Shown in pieces: positions 52,850 to 62,071 of a stretch of 62,158 nucleotides of DNA. The DNA is from Nitrospirillum amazonense (lineage in GTDB: Bacteria > Pseudomonadota > Alphaproteobacteria > Azospirillales > Azospirillaceae). Position 1 is the stretch's first letter. The number at the start of each line of letters is the position of its first letter. The notes under the pieces are model-generated. The model made no database searches, was not told the origin of the DNA, and was given only the letters and a program-made list of their open reading frames with translations. The stretch covers positions 1-62,158 of the forward strand of contig NZ_VITN01000030.1 of NCBI RefSeq assembly GCF_007828045.1. Reading direction: 5' to 3'. A program made the position numbers and the translations under genes.

Positions 52850-55527
52850 CGCGCCGCCACCACGTCGATGGCCGACACCACCGCCGGGCCGGTGATGGGG
52901 CGGAAGTCCAGCAGCAGGCCATCCTTGCCCTTCACCTCGACGGTCACCGTGCGCTCCAGCGCCTTCAGGGCGCCGCCCGCCTCCGCCGCCACGTCCAGGT
53001 GCTTGACCACCACCTGGTCGTTGGCGGCCACGTCGAAGACGCGGGCGCCGGCCGCCAGCGCCGGCTCGGCGAAGCGCAGGGTGACCTGATAGCGACCGGC
53101 CGGCACCGGCACGCGGTAGCTGAAGGCGCCCTCGCGGTAGGTCTCATACAGCTTGGGATCGGGCGTGCCGGTGGCCCCGGCGATAACCTTATCCGGCTTG
53201 CCGGTCTCCGGCCCGGGGTTGCGGTCGTGCGGCTCACCTCCGGTGACGAAGGCGTCGGAGCCGTAGCGGGCGCCGGCGGCGCTGGTCAGGCCGGCCGAGG
53301 CGCCGGCGCGGATGCGGATCTCGTCCGCCTTGCCGCCGAAGCGCCAGGTGATGCTGTCGCTCACGGGCTGGCCCTTGACCTCGGCCGTGGCGGCCAGGAC
53401 GTTGTCGCCGGCATCCAGGCGCACCGCCGGCCAGCGGCAGATATGGTCGGGGCAAGGTGCGGTGCCCAGGTCGCGGCCGTTCAGGCTCAGCCGCACGCTG
53501 GCGGCATTGCTGTAGGCCTGGATGTCGGTCACGGGATAGGCGCGGTCGACATAGCGGCGGCCGTTCAGGTGCAGCACCGGCTGGTCGCTCCAATCCGCCT
53601 TGTAGAAGAAGAACACGTCCTTCTTCACCGTGCGGTCATAGGACACCAGGCCCTTGTCGTTGGTGTCGACCATGTCGCCCTCCCGCCGGCTGTCGCTGGC
53701 GAAATCGAACATGTTCCAGACGAAGGTGCCCCACAGGTAAGGCCGCGCCTTCAGCTGCGCCCACCAGATCTCATGCAGGCGGCTTTCCAGCTCCTCCGGA
53801 TGGAAATGGCCCTTGGGGTAGACCACGCCGGTCTGCACCTCATCGGTGTGCTGGGTCAGGCCGCCGCCGCCGCCATACTCGCTGACCGACAGGGGCAGGC
53901 GCGGATGCAGCGTGTGCAGCCGGTCCAGCACGGGCCCCAGGTCCTCCGGCTTGTCATAGTACCAGCCCTGGTAGCGGTTGTAGCCCAGCAGGTCGGTGAT
54001 CTCCGCCACCACGTCCACACCGGGCTTGGGTGCGTCCGGCCAGGGCTCGCAGCAGTCGGCCATGGTGGTGGGGCGGGTGTGGTCCAGCTCATACGCCGCC
54101 TTGTTCAGCTGGGTCAGCAGCGGCCGGGCGTTGCTGACGCCATGCCCCACGGCCGCCATCAGGTTCACCTCGTTGCCGATGGACCAGGTGACGACGCTGG
54201 GATGGTTATAGTTCTGCTTGATCAGCTCATGCAGCTGGCTGTCGGCGCTGGCGGCGAAGGCCGGGGTGGTGATGCCCTTGTCCCCGTCCGGCGTTTCCGG
54301 CGCGGTGCGGTTCACCAGGGGAATTTCCGCCCATACGACCACGCCGTCCCTGTCCGCCAGGTCGTAGATGGCCTGGTCGTGCTGGTAATGGGCCAGGCGC
54401 AGGGTGTTGATGCCCAGGTCCAGCATGATGTCCATGTCCTGGGCCTGGTCGGCCGGGCTGATGGCCCAGCCCTTGCCCGGCCGGTCCTGATGGCGGGACA
54501 CGCCGTGCAGGGCGACATGCTTGCCATTCAGGAAGAAGCCCTGGTCCGGGTCGAAGCGGAAGGTGCGGATGCCCAGCGGCTGGGTCACCTGGTCCAGCAA
54601 CTGGCCGTCCGCCGTCTCGACGCGCGTCACCACGCGGTAGAGGTAGGGGTCGGCCTTGCCGTCCCACAGGTGCGGGTTCGGCACGCTCAAGGTCTGGGCC
54701 GGTTCCTCCAGCGCGCCGGGCGCGACGGTCAGGGGATGGCTGTCGCTGGCCACCGTGGCGCCGGTGGCGTCGACGATGGTGGTCTTCACCACCACCGGCT
54801 GGGCCTTGGCGCCGTCGTTCTTAATCCGGCTGTTGACCTCGATGGACGCGGCGCCGTCCAGGGCGGCGGTGTGGGCATAGACGCCGGGCCCACCCCAATC
54901 CAGCACGTCGATGTGCACCGGGTCGGTGGCGACCAGCGACACCTGGCGGTAGAGGCCGCCGAACAGGAAGAAGTCGCCCGACATGGGAATGACCTCCGCC
55001 GTGGGCGACCCCGCCACCGCCGGGCTGGAATTGTCGGTGCGGACCGCCAGCACGTTGGCCTTGCCCTGCTTCAGGGCGGCGGTGGCATCGAAGCGGAAGC
55101 GGCCGAAGGCCCCCTTGTGCACACCCAGCTTCACGCCATTCAGCCAGACCTCGGTATTGATGCTGGCGCCGTCGAACTGCAGCCACACCTTCCGCCCGGC
55201 GTAGTCGGCCGGCGGGGTGAAGCGCAGGCGGTACCAGCCGGCGCCGCGCGTGGCGTCGTAGTCCGGCCCCCGCTCCGCCGTGCCGCCCATGTGGTTCCAG
55301 GTGTGGGGCAGGGAAACGGTGGTCCAGTCCCTGTCGTTGAAGCCGATGGCGTCGGGGCCCCCACCCTTTCCGGGCGTCACGTCGCCCTGGTGGAATTGCC
55401 AGCCCGCGCTGAGCGGCAGGTCGCGCCGCTCGGCGGCATGCGCCCCACCCGCCGCCAAGGCGATGGCGGTCACCGCCAGCGTGGAACCAAGGGGCTTGCG
55501 CTTCAAGCGAGGGGCGCGAGACGGCAT
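52846..55527 (-). CDS. Exported GH2 beta-galactosidase/beta-glucuronidase-like glycosidase
   Basis: A glycoside hydrolase of family 2, 893 aa from ATG 55527 (AAGGA upstream). The signal peptide (core about 13-28, cleavage near AHA) is followed by the GH2 sugar-binding domain (about 35-210), an Ig-like domain (about 220-325) and the TIM barrel with acid/base Glu453 in SIGNEVN and nucleophile Glu550 in SEYGG. A C-terminal DUF4982-like and malectin-like region (about 660-893, ending in a beta-rich domain) is probably carbohydrate-binding. The hexuronate transporter downstream suggests glucuronosides; beta-galactosidase activity is the alternative. First gene of the operon. Confidence 0.92.
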   Translation of the reverse strand: MPSRAPRLKRKPLGSTLAVTAIALAAGGAHAAERRDLPLSAGWQFHQGDVTPGKGGGPDAIGFNDRDWTTVSLPHTWNHMGGTAERGPDYDATRGAGWYRLRFTPPADYAGRKVWLQFDGASINTEVWLNGVKLGVHKGAFGRFRFDATAALKQGKANVLAVRTDNSSPAVAGSPTAEVIPMSGDFFLFGGLYRQVSLVATDPVHIDVLDWGGPGVYAHTAALDGAASIEVNSRIKNDGAKAQPVVVKTTIVDATGATVASDSHPLTVAPGALEEPAQTLSVPNPHLWDGKADPYLYRVVTRVETADGQLLDQVTQPLGIRTFRFDPDQGFFLNGKHVALHGVSRHQDRPGKGWAISPADQAQDMDIMLDLGINTLRLAHYQHDQAIYDLADRDGVVVWAEIPLVNRTAPETPDGDKGITTPAFAASADSQLHELIKQNYNHPSVVTWSIGNEVNLMAAVGHGVSNARPLLTQLNKAAYELDHTRPTTMADCCEPWPDAPKPGVDVVAEITDLLGYNRYQGWYYDKPEDLGPVLDRLHTLHPRLPLSVSEYGGGGGLTQHTDEVQTGVVYPKGHFHPEELESRLHEIWWAQLKARPYLWGTFVWNMFDFASDSRREGDMVDTNDKGLVSYDRTVKKDVFFFYKADWSDQPVLHLNGRRYVDRAYPVTDIQAYSNAASVRLSLNGRDLGTAPCPDHICRWPAVRLDAGDNVLAATAEVKGQPVSDSITWRFGGKADEIRIRAGASAGLTSAAGARYGSDAFVTGGEPHDRNPGPETGKPDKVIAGATGTPDPKLYETYREGAFSYRVPVPAGRYQVTLRFAEPALAAGARVFDVAANDQVVVKHLDVAAEAGGALKALERTVTVEVKGKDGLLLDFRPITGPAVVSAIDVVAAR

Positions 55528-55868
55528 GGGAGTCCTTCCTTCTAGCATCTTTCTTGGAAAAGGCCGGCGGGGCTGCCACCCGCACCCGGCCCGAACGGCC
55601 CCCAAGCTACCGGCATCCGACCGTTTTCGCCGCCAAATCATGGCGATCCGCCACGTGACAAATGTAAAGACACAGGTCTTGGGGTCAGGCGGACCTTCAC
55701 GAGGCCATTTGACGCTTCATGAGGCCCCCCTTCCTGGGTCAGCCGGTTTTGCCCGGCGTTCCTAATTGGCAAGACGATATTGGTCATACCAAATTGGATC
55801 CGCCAACGCCTTCGGAAAGGAGCGCGACCGAGTGGCCGTGCCTTTTGAACGGCAGGGATCAACCGCCC
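55528..55868. other. GH2 promoter region
   Basis: A 341-bp gap between the GH2 start and the manD stop, both on minus. It contains the UxuR-like site at 55779-55794. No clear LacI-type CG-centred palindrome was identified. Confidence 0.45.
55779..55794. promoter_or_regulatory. UxuR-like GntR operator upstream of GH2
   Basis: ATTGGTCATACCAAAT contains the palindrome TTGGT-CAT-ACCAA, close to the E. coli UxuR/ExuR site ATTGGTATACCAAT but with one extra central base. It lies 253 bp upstream of the GH2 start. Confidence 0.6.
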
Positions 55869-57080
55869 TTACCAATTGTACATGGTGCCGTCTTCCAGGC
55901 GGTTCACCGGCAGAAAGGCGCGGCTGTAGGGGTATTTGGCGGCCAGGCCCTCATCCAGGTCCACGCCCAGGCCGGGCGCGTCGCCCGGGTGCAGATAGCC
56001 GTCCTTGAAGCTGTAGGCGTGGGGGAAGACGGCGTCCGTCTCCGCCGTGTGGCGCATGTATTCCTGGACGCCGAAGTTGGAGATGGACAGGTCGAAGTGC
56101 AGGGCCGCCGCCATGGTTACGGGCGACAGGTCGGTGGCGCCATGGCAGCCGGTGCGGACTTGGTAAAGGTCCGCGAGGTTGGCGATGCGGCGCAGGTGGG
56201 TGATGCCGCCGGCGTGCACCACCGTGGCGCGGATGTAGTCGATCAACTGGTTCTGGATCAGGTCCTTGCAGTCCCAGATGGTGTTGAACACCTCCCCCAC
56301 CGCCAGGGGGGTGGTGGTGTGCTGGCGGATCAGGCGAAAGGCCTCCTGATTCTCCGCCGGCGTCGCGTCCTCCAGCCAGAAGGGTCGGTAGGGCTCCAGG
56401 CTCTTGCCCAGGTGCCCGGCCTCGATGGGGGTCAGGCGGTGGTGCACGTCGTGCAGCAGGTGCACGTCGTCGCCCAGGGCCAGGCGGGCCGCCTCGAACA
56501 GCCTGGGCACCGTGCGCATGTACTTGGCCGTGGACCAGACGTTCTCCGTCGGCAGGGCGCCGTCCGCCGGCTCATAGAACATCTTGTCGCCGGAAACGCC
56601 GTAGGTGGAGGGCAGGCCCGGCACGCCGGATTGCAGGCGGATGGCCTTGTAGCCCAGGGCCTGGTACTTGCGCGCCTCGTCTATCGTCTCCTCGACGGTC
56701 TGGCCGTTGGCATGACCATAGACCATGACGCCGGTGCGGCAAGCGCCGCCCAGCAGCTGGTACAGGGGCATGTTGGCCGCCTTGGCCTTGATGTCCCAGA
56801 GGGCCATGTCCACGGCCGCGATGGCCGACATGGTGACGGGGCCGCGGCGCCAGTAGGCGCCCCGGTACAGATATTGCCAGATGTCCTCGATCTGGTGGGC
56901 GTCCCGGCCGATGAGGCAGGGGATGACGTGGTCGGCCAAATAGCTGACCACCGCCAGCTCACGGCCATTCAAGGTGGCATCGCCCAGGCCGTACAGGCCG
57001 TCCGCCGTCTCGATGCGCAACGTCACGAAATTGCGGCCGGGACAGGTGACCACCACCCGGGCGTCCTTGATCTTCAACAT
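55869..57080 (-). CDS. manD: D-mannonate dehydratase, ManD (enolase superfamily)
   Basis: An enolase-superfamily dehydratase (403 aa) converting D-mannonate to 2-keto-3-deoxy-D-gluconate. The sequence closely follows the characterised Novosphingobium Man[15 protein letters not shown] at the start, [27 protein letters not shown], and [10 protein letters not shown]. Mg2+ ligands are recognisable in [15 protein letters not shown] and AVGEVFN, and the catalytic His of DVHH is present. This is not the UxuA-type dehydratase. It sits alone under its own promoter with an UxuR-like site at -64, divergent from a GntR gene. Confidence 0.95.
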   Translation of the reverse strand: MLKIKDARVVVTCPGRNFVTLRIETADGLYGLGDATLNGRELAVVSYLADHVIPCLIGRDAHQIEDIWQYLYRGAYWRRGPVTMSAIAAVDMALWDIKAKAANMPLYQLLGGACRTGVMVYGHANGQTVEETIDEARKYQALGYKAIRLQSGVPGLPSTYGVSGDKMFYEPADGALPTENVWSTAKYMRTVPRLFEAARLALGDDVHLLHDVHHRLTPIEAGHLGKSLEPYRPFWLEDATPAENQEAFRLIRQHTTTPLAVGEVFNTIWDCKDLIQNQLIDYIRATVVHAGGITHLRRIANLADLYQVRTGCHGATDLSPVTMAAALHFDLSISNFGVQEYMRHTAETDAVFPHAYSFKDGYLHPGDAPGLGVDLDEGLAAKYPYSRAFLPVNRLEDGTMYNW

Positions 57081-57143
57081 CGGTCGAACCTTTATCCCTG
57101 GAGCGGACGGCCCCAGCGATATGGCTTGGGGAATGTCCGTAAA

Positions 57144-57156
57144 TTGGCCTTACCAC
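57144..57156. promoter_or_regulatory. UxuR-like GntR operator between manD and gntR
   Basis: TTGGCCTTACCAC matches the TTGGTCATACCAA palindrome of the 55780 site at 10 of 13 positions. Placed 64 bp upstream of manD and 115 bp upstream of the divergent GntR gene, it could control both. Confidence 0.55.
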
Positions 57157-57270
57157 TTATGTCTTCCATAGGCCGAGAGGCCTGTCAAGAAGACGAATTG
57201 GACTGGCGGACGGGGGTGCCTCTGCCCTATCCTGGGCACCGTCCTCCTGCCACCTGGTCAGAGCACTCGC

Positions 57271-58032
57271 ATGCTGCCCATACCCGCCAACGGCCAGCGC
57301 CTGTACCGCCAGGTGGCCGACGCCATCGCCGCCGACATCCGCCGGGGCGTCTACGCCGCCGGCCAGCGCCTGCCCTCCGAACGGGATTTGGCGGAAACGT
57401 TCGACGTCAGCCGCCCCACGGTGCGCGAGGCCATGATCACCCTGGAAATCCTGGGGCTGGTGGAGGCGCGCCATGGCTCCGGCATCTATGTGACGGAGCA
57501 GTTGCCCCCCAGCGAGGCGGCGGCGGAACTGGACATCGGCGCCTTTGAGCTGACCGAGGCACGCCGCCTGGTGGAGGGCGAGGTGGCCGCCCTGGCCGCC
57601 ACCACGATCACCGACGAGGAACTGGCGGAACTGAACGCCCTGCTGCGCGAGATCGGGGAGGAGAACGAGCGCAACGCAGTGGGGGAGCAGGCTGACCGCC
57701 GCTTCCACCTGACCATCGCGCGCGCCAGCCGCAACACCGCCTTGGTCGGCGTGGTCGAGCAGCTGTGGGACATGCGCTACAAGTCGCCGCTGTGCATGGC
57801 CATGCTGGAACGCGCCCGCACCGTGGGCGACCATCCCCGGGTGGAGGAACATCAGCGCATCGTGCAGAGCCTGGCCGCCCGCGACCCCCAGGCCGCCCGC
57901 GCCGCCATGCGCGACCATCTGGGCCGTGTCATCGAGGGCCTGCTGGAGGCGACCGAGATGGAAGCCGTGCAGCGCGCCCGCGCCGAGGTGGCGGCCAAGC
58001 GCAACGAGTTGCGCCGGCGCGCGGGCGTTTGA
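57271..58032 (+). CDS. GntR family (FadR-type) regulator, probable UxuR/ExuR-like
   Basis: A 253-aa FadR-subfamily repressor. The N-terminal winged helix is RLYRQVADAIAADIRRG with LPSERDLAETFDVSRPTVREAM (about 8-75), and the C-terminal FCD domain (about 95-225) carries probable metal-binding positions in RRFHLTIA, DHPRVEEHQRIV and MRDHLGRV. It is divergent from manD, and the adjacent TTGG-N5-CCAA sites are the type bound by hexuronate regulators. The expected inducer is a hexuronate or mannonate. Confidence 0.92.
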   Translation: MLPIPANGQRLYRQVADAIAADIRRGVYAAGQRLPSERDLAETFDVSRPTVREAMITLEILGLVEARHGSGIYVTEQLPPSEAAAELDIGAFELTEARRLVEGEVAALAATTITDEELAELNALLREIGEENERNAVGEQADRRFHLTIARASRNTALVGVVEQLWDMRYKSPLCMAMLERARTVGDHPRVEEHQRIVQSLAARDPQAARAAMRDHLGRVIEGLLEATEMEAVQRARAEVAAKRNELRRRAGV

Positions 58033-58037
58033 GCGGG

Positions 58038-58928
58038 TCAGTTCAATAAACGATTGCCCCGCAAACTGGCCACAGCCCTGTCGACGAAGGCCCTGATCTT
58101 GGCCGGCGCCTGCCGCCCCTCGGCGTACAAGACGTGGATGGGCAGCGGCGGCTCCTCATACTCGCTGAGCACCACCCGCAGGCGCCCCTCCAGCAGGGCC
58201 GGGCCGACCTGGTAGTGCAGCACCCGCGTCAGGCCCCAGCCGGCCTGGGCGGTGGCGATCGCCGCCTCGTTGGTGTTGCAGTACAGGGTGGGATGGATGA
58301 CCACCCGCTGATCGCCGGCGAAGCGCCATTCGGGGGAAGCCCAGGCGCTGGTGGAAACCGCGATGCGATGATCCTTCAACGCCGCCGGGGCGGTAGGCAC
58401 GCCATGCTTCTCAAAATAGGCCGGTGCGCCGCAGACCACCCGGCGGACCGTGCCCACCTTGATGGCGGTGAAGCCTGAATCCGGCAGGCGGCCGATGCGG
58501 ACGGCCACGTCCACCCCCTCCTCCACGATGTTCACCGGGCGGTCGACGAAGAAGGTGCGCGCCGTCATGGCGGGATAGGCGTCCAGATAGTCCGTCACGA
58601 TGGGCAACACGTGCATCTGCCCGAACAGCAAGGACGCCGTGACGGTCAGCGTTCCCGAGGGCGTAGCGTAGGACCCGGCCGCAGCGGCCTCCGCCTCCGT
58701 GATGTCGGCCAGGATGCGCCGGCAATCGTCGAAGTAGCGCCCGCCGGCCTCGGTCAGCTTGACCGAGCGTGTGGTGCGCACGAACAGGCGGGCACCGATG
58801 GTTTCCTCCAGCGCCGCGATGGCGCGGGTGACGGCCGGTGCGCTCAGGTGCAGACGGCGCGCTGCTTCCGCGAAGCCTTCCGTCTCAGCCACCGTCACGA
58901 AGATGCGCATGGCCTGCCAGCGATCCAT
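58038..58928 (-). CDS. LysR family transcriptional regulator
   Basis: A LysR-type regulator (296 aa) of the CrgA/DmlR-like group. The N-terminal helix-turn-helix is MRIFVTVAETEGFAEAARRL with APAVTRAIAALEETIGARLF, followed by the periplasmic-binding-like effector domain (about 90-290) with RIGRLPDSGF. Its stop is 5 nt from the convergent GntR stop. The GST and reductase-fusion genes lie upstream on the same strand, and a LysR-type box precedes the GST gene, making this the likely regulator. Start ATG 58928. Confidence 0.94.
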   Translation of the reverse strand: MDRWQAMRIFVTVAETEGFAEAARRLHLSAPAVTRAIAALEETIGARLFVRTTRSVKLTEAGGRYFDDCRRILADITEAEAAAAGSYATPSGTLTVTASLLFGQMHVLPIVTDYLDAYPAMTARTFFVDRPVNIVEEGVDVAVRIGRLPDSGFTAIKVGTVRRVVCGAPAYFEKHGVPTAPAALKDHRIAVSTSAWASPEWRFAGDQRVVIHPTLYCNTNEAAIATAQAGWGLTRVLHYQVGPALLEGRLRVVLSEYEEPPLPIHVLYAEGRQAPAKIRAFVDRAVASLRGNRLLN

Positions 58929-59069
58929 GGAACCCTCTCCCCCGCGCGCCCGGCCGCCACATCAGCCGGACCAGAAACTCCGCATAAGTACATGGATCCT
59001 GGATCATCATATCGCGGAATCAGCAGGTAAAACGCGTCTTGGTCTCCGGTTCGGGGCTCAGGTTCGGGA

Positions 59070-61136
59070 TCAGAGGGCCAGTTGCAGCGGGCCCGCGCCC
59101 CCGGGCTGTTCGGCCGGGACGGCGCAGCAGATCAGCGCCTCGCCCTCGGCCGCCGGGGCGGTTGGTTCCTTAACGTAAGTCACGGCCCCGGCCAGGACCT
59201 TGGTCCGGCAACTGCCGCAGGTGCCCGAGCGGCAGCTGAACTCTGGGCTCAGGCCCCGGCCCTCCGCCAGCTCCAGCCGCGTGCCGGACCCGGGCGTCCA
59301 TCGCGCCTCCTTCAACGCGGTGGTGAAGACCACCGGCACGGCGCCGGTGGCGGGCGGCGGGCGCGGCGGCGCGACGACAGCCTTGTCGGCCGTCCGCACC
59401 AGGGAGGAGGGGCCGAAGGCCTCGGCATGGATGCGCTCATCGGCGACGCTCAGGCCGCGCAAGCCATCGTAGATCGCCTGCATGAAGGGCCCCGGGCCGC
59501 ACAGGTAGAAGTCGTAATCGTTGAACGCCAGGAAGCGGCCCAACAGCGCCATGTCAATGCGGCCGGCGGCCTCGTAATCGGTCCCCTCCGTCGCGCCGGT
59601 GGTGTCGCTCAATACCCGCACGACCCGCACGGCGCCCTTGGCCGCCGCCACCAGTTCCGCCATTTCGGCCTCGAAGGGCCGGTCCGCCTTGGTCCGGGCG
59701 GCATGGAACAGGGTGGTGGGGCGGATGCCGCGGGTCCGCAGGCCCTCGTAAACCACATGGCGCAGCATGGCCAGCATGGGCGTGATGCCCACGCCGCCGC
59801 CCAGCAGCACGGCCGGCCGCTTCTGCCGGGCATCGATGGTGAAGCCACCGGCCGGCGCCCGCGCCTCGATCACGTCACCCACGCGGACATGGTCATGCAG
59901 GTGGGTGGAAACCAAGCCGTCGCGCTTCACGCTGATGCGATAGACGGCGTCGGACGGCGCCGCCGACAGGGTGTAGGTGCGCATGACCGGCTTGTCCGTG
60001 CCGGGAAGGGCCAGGCGGATGGGCAGGTGCTGGCCCGCCCCATGCGGGATCAGGCCGGCGCCATCGTCTGGCATCAGGTGGAAGGAACGGATGGTGGCGC
60101 TTTCACCCACGATCCGCGTCACCTTGAACGGCCGCCAGCGCGTGGCCAGGTCGGCCGCGCGCAGGCGATCGGCGGCTTGCGCCCAGTCGCCCGTCATCAA
60201 GGAATTGGGGGAGCAGCCGTCCTCCTGGAAATCCCAGCGCAGGGCGAAGGCGCCCGGGCGCCGCACCACCCGCCGGGCGCGGAAGGTCCACAGCCGCTCC
60301 GCCCCCTGGAAGGCGGCGACCTCGGGGCTGTCCAGGATGACCTGGGCATCGCCCGTCATCTGCAGCATGTCGCCGGTCTCGAAATCGATGAACACCAGCC
60401 CGGCCCTGCCGTTCACCAGGATGTTGCCCAGCGTGGCGAAGAACAGGTTGCCGGCGAAGTCGGGGATGGTCAGCGTGCCGTCCGCGGCCACCCGGACGAA
60501 GCCCGCCTTGCCGCCGCGATGCGACACGTCCACCTGGCGGCGGTCGTCCCGCTCGGCGTACGACGCCACGAAGAAGGTGTCCGCCGCCGCGATCATGCGC
60601 CGCGCCCCGGTATCCAGCTCGGCGCTTTCCAGCACCGGGCCGGTGAACACCTCGGCTGGGTCCCGCGCCAAGCGGTAGTCGCGCAGCTGGATGTATTGCG
60701 GGCAGTTGCCGAAGCTCTGATCGACCTGGAAAAGGAAGGGACCGGCACCGGACCGCAGGATGCCGTTGACCCGGTTGCGCCGGCGGGTGTGCAGCTCGAT
60801 GCCCAGCAGGCCGATGGCCTCACCTTCCCCGATACCCCCAGCCGCCGGGTCCGTGGGGTCGGGCCGCGCGTCGATCGCCAGCGACCGGGGTGTGGGGGAG
60901 GTGATGAAGCCCGGCCGCCCCGCCAGCAGCGTGGCCCAGGCGTCGCCCGCGGGATCGACACTACCCGCCACGATGAAGGGGACCTGGGCGTAGAAGTCGC
61001 GGTGCTGGTCGGGCATGTAGTCACGGATCACCCGCTGCCCCACGCCCGCCATCCGCTCGGCCACGCCGACCTTCTCCTGGATGGTCTTCTCGCCGGCATG
61101 CCAGACCGCCAGCTTGGTCAACGCGGTGTCGCTCAT
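59070..61136 (-). CDS. PNPOx-like / ferredoxin reductase / 2Fe-2S ferredoxin fusion oxidoreductase
   Basis: A 688-aa three-part flavoprotein; GGAGG lies just before ATG 61136. Residues about 40-300 are a pyridoxamine-phosphate-oxidase-like FMN-binding domain (HRDFYAQVPFIVAGSVD, FGNCPQYIQ, GNILVNGRAGLVFIDF). Residues about 340-575 are an FAD/NAD(P)H reductase, with RTYTLSAAPSD for flavin, LLGGGVGITPMLAML for the nucleotide and YLCGPGPFM. Residues about 605-688 are a plant-type ferredoxin with cluster cysteines in FSCRSGTCGSC and ICCAVP. It likely passes electrons from NAD(P)H through FAD and 2Fe-2S to FMN; the substrate is unknown. A GST gene is 90 nt upstream on the same strand. Confidence 0.9.
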   Translation of the reverse strand: MSDTALTKLAVWHAGEKTIQEKVGVAERMAGVGQRVIRDYMPDQHRDFYAQVPFIVAGSVDPAGDAWATLLAGRPGFITSPTPRSLAIDARPDPTDPAAGGIGEGEAIGLLGIELHTRRRNRVNGILRSGAGPFLFQVDQSFGNCPQYIQLRDYRLARDPAEVFTGPVLESAELDTGARRMIAAADTFFVASYAERDDRRQVDVSHRGGKAGFVRVAADGTLTIPDFAGNLFFATLGNILVNGRAGLVFIDFETGDMLQMTGDAQVILDSPEVAAFQGAERLWTFRARRVVRRPGAFALRWDFQEDGCSPNSLMTGDWAQAADRLRAADLATRWRPFKVTRIVGESATIRSFHLMPDDGAGLIPHGAGQHLPIRLALPGTDKPVMRTYTLSAAPSDAVYRISVKRDGLVSTHLHDHVRVGDVIEARAPAGGFTIDARQKRPAVLLGGGVGITPMLAMLRHVVYEGLRTRGIRPTTLFHAARTKADRPFEAEMAELVAAAKGAVRVVRVLSDTTGATEGTDYEAAGRIDMALLGRFLAFNDYDFYLCGPGPFMQAIYDGLRGLSVADERIHAEAFGPSSLVRTADKAVVAPPRPPPATGAVPVVFTTALKEARWTPGSGTRLELAEGRGLSPEFSCRSGTCGSCRTKVLAGAVTYVKEPTAPAAEGEALICCAVPAEQPGGAGPLQLAL

Positions 61137-61226
61137 TTCCACCTCCTTCGGTCTGGCCCGCCCCTTTCGGCGTGGGCCGGGCGGGCGCACCCCGGCCCAA
61201 ACCGAGGGGGCGCGCCCGCGCCACGG

Positions 61227-61859
61227 TCACGCGGCGGTCGCGCCCTGGGCGGCGGACAGGCCCGCCGGCGTCTCGACGAAGGGGACAAAGCCGGGCAGCG
61301 CCTCGATGCGGCGCAGGAAGGCGACGACGCCGGGATAGCCCGACAGGTCGATGTTCCCTTCCGGCGCGCGGGCCACATAGCTGTAGAGCGCCACGTCGGC
61401 GATGGTCGGCGCCCCGCCCACCAGCCAGTCCCGATCCGCCAGATGAGTCTCCAGGTTCTTCAGCAGGCCGTGCGCCCGGGCGATGACCTCTTGCGGGTTG
61501 TGCTTGGACCCGAAGACGGTCACCAGGCGGGCCGCCGCCGGACCGTAAGCCACTTCACCCGCCGCCACCGACAGCCAGCGCTGGACGGCGGCACCGCCCC
61601 GCGCGTCCTGCGGCAGCCAGTCGGCGCGGTCGAACTTGCGGGCCAGATAGACCAGGATGGCGTTGGAGTCCGACACGACGACACCGTCGTCGTCCAGCAC
61701 CGGCACCTGGCCGAAGGGATTCAGGGCCAGGAACGCCGGTTGCTTGTGCGCGCCGACCATCAGGTCGACCTCAACCAGGTCGTGCGGCACGGCCAACAGC
61801 GAGAGGAACAGGCGCGCCCGGTGGGAATGGCCCGACAGGGGATGGTGGTAGAGCTTCAT
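61227..61859 (-). CDS. Glutathione S-transferase
   Basis: A cytosolic GST, 210 aa from ATG 61859; an upstream frame extension is ignored. The thioredoxin-like N-terminal domain has [19 protein letters not shown] with the activating Ser, [13 protein letters not shown] holding the cis-proline, and the glutathione-binding [11 protein letters not shown]. The helical C-terminal domain contains the N-capping box [11 protein letters not shown]. It is first in a likely unit with the reductase fusion, suggesting a detoxification or glutathione-adduct pathway. Confidence 0.94.
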   Translation of the reverse strand: MKLYHHPLSGHSHRARLFLSLLAVPHDLVEVDLMVGAHKQPAFLALNPFGQVPVLDDDGVVVSDSNAILVYLARKFDRADWLPQDARGGAAVQRWLSVAAGEVAYGPAAARLVTVFGSKHNPQEVIARAHGLLKNLETHLADRDWLVGGAPTIADVALYSYVARAPEGNIDLSGYPGVVAFLRRIEALPGFVPFVETPAGLSAAQGATAA

Positions 61860-61959
61860 GATCCGGTTCCCGTTTTCAGGACCGGGGTCATTCCCGATCC
61901 GCGAACGCAGGGTCGCCCAATCGGCCCATGCTGAGAATGATCGGTCTCGGCACTTCATT

Positions 61960-61976
61960 ATTACGTATGGCGTAAT
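61960..61976. promoter_or_regulatory. LysR-type box upstream of GST gene
   Basis: ATTACG-TATGG-CGTAAT is a perfect 6-bp inverted repeat and also reads ATT-N11-AAT, the LysR T-N11-A pattern. It is 101 bp upstream of the GST start. Confidence 0.6.
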
Positions 61977-61994
61977 GATGGGGGGGCGAAGCAG

Positions 61995-62071
61995 CTAATC
62001 AGCCTTGACCAAGGTCAGGAATTCAGTGGCCGACACCACGCGGGCACTGCCATAGCGGGCGGCCGTAAGGG
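61995..62071 (-). pseudogene. C-terminal remnant of a PIN-domain toxin, cut by an IS
   Basis: The minus-strand frame ending in TAG at 61997-61995 encodes LTAARYGSARVVSATEFL followed by TLVKAD, which resembles the C-terminus of PIN-family toxins (xxLLxxxRYGxxRIVSPxEFLxxL). Upstream of the Leu the sequence switches abruptly to the AT-rich repeat-like DNA read as an IS end, so the gene is interrupted here. Only 24 residues are available, so the family is a moderate-confidence call. Confidence 0.5.

Noticed and set aside
50400-52922. An 840-aa MFS-LacI fusion
   Set aside because: Upstream of the LacI start the frame reads the MFS gene out of frame. GTG 51527 with GAGGA gives a normal LacI protein.
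59082-61934. 950-aa plus-strand ORF
   Set aside because: It is antisense to the redox fusion and GST genes, whose domains and motifs are unmistakable; the ORF has no domain and biased low-complexity composition.
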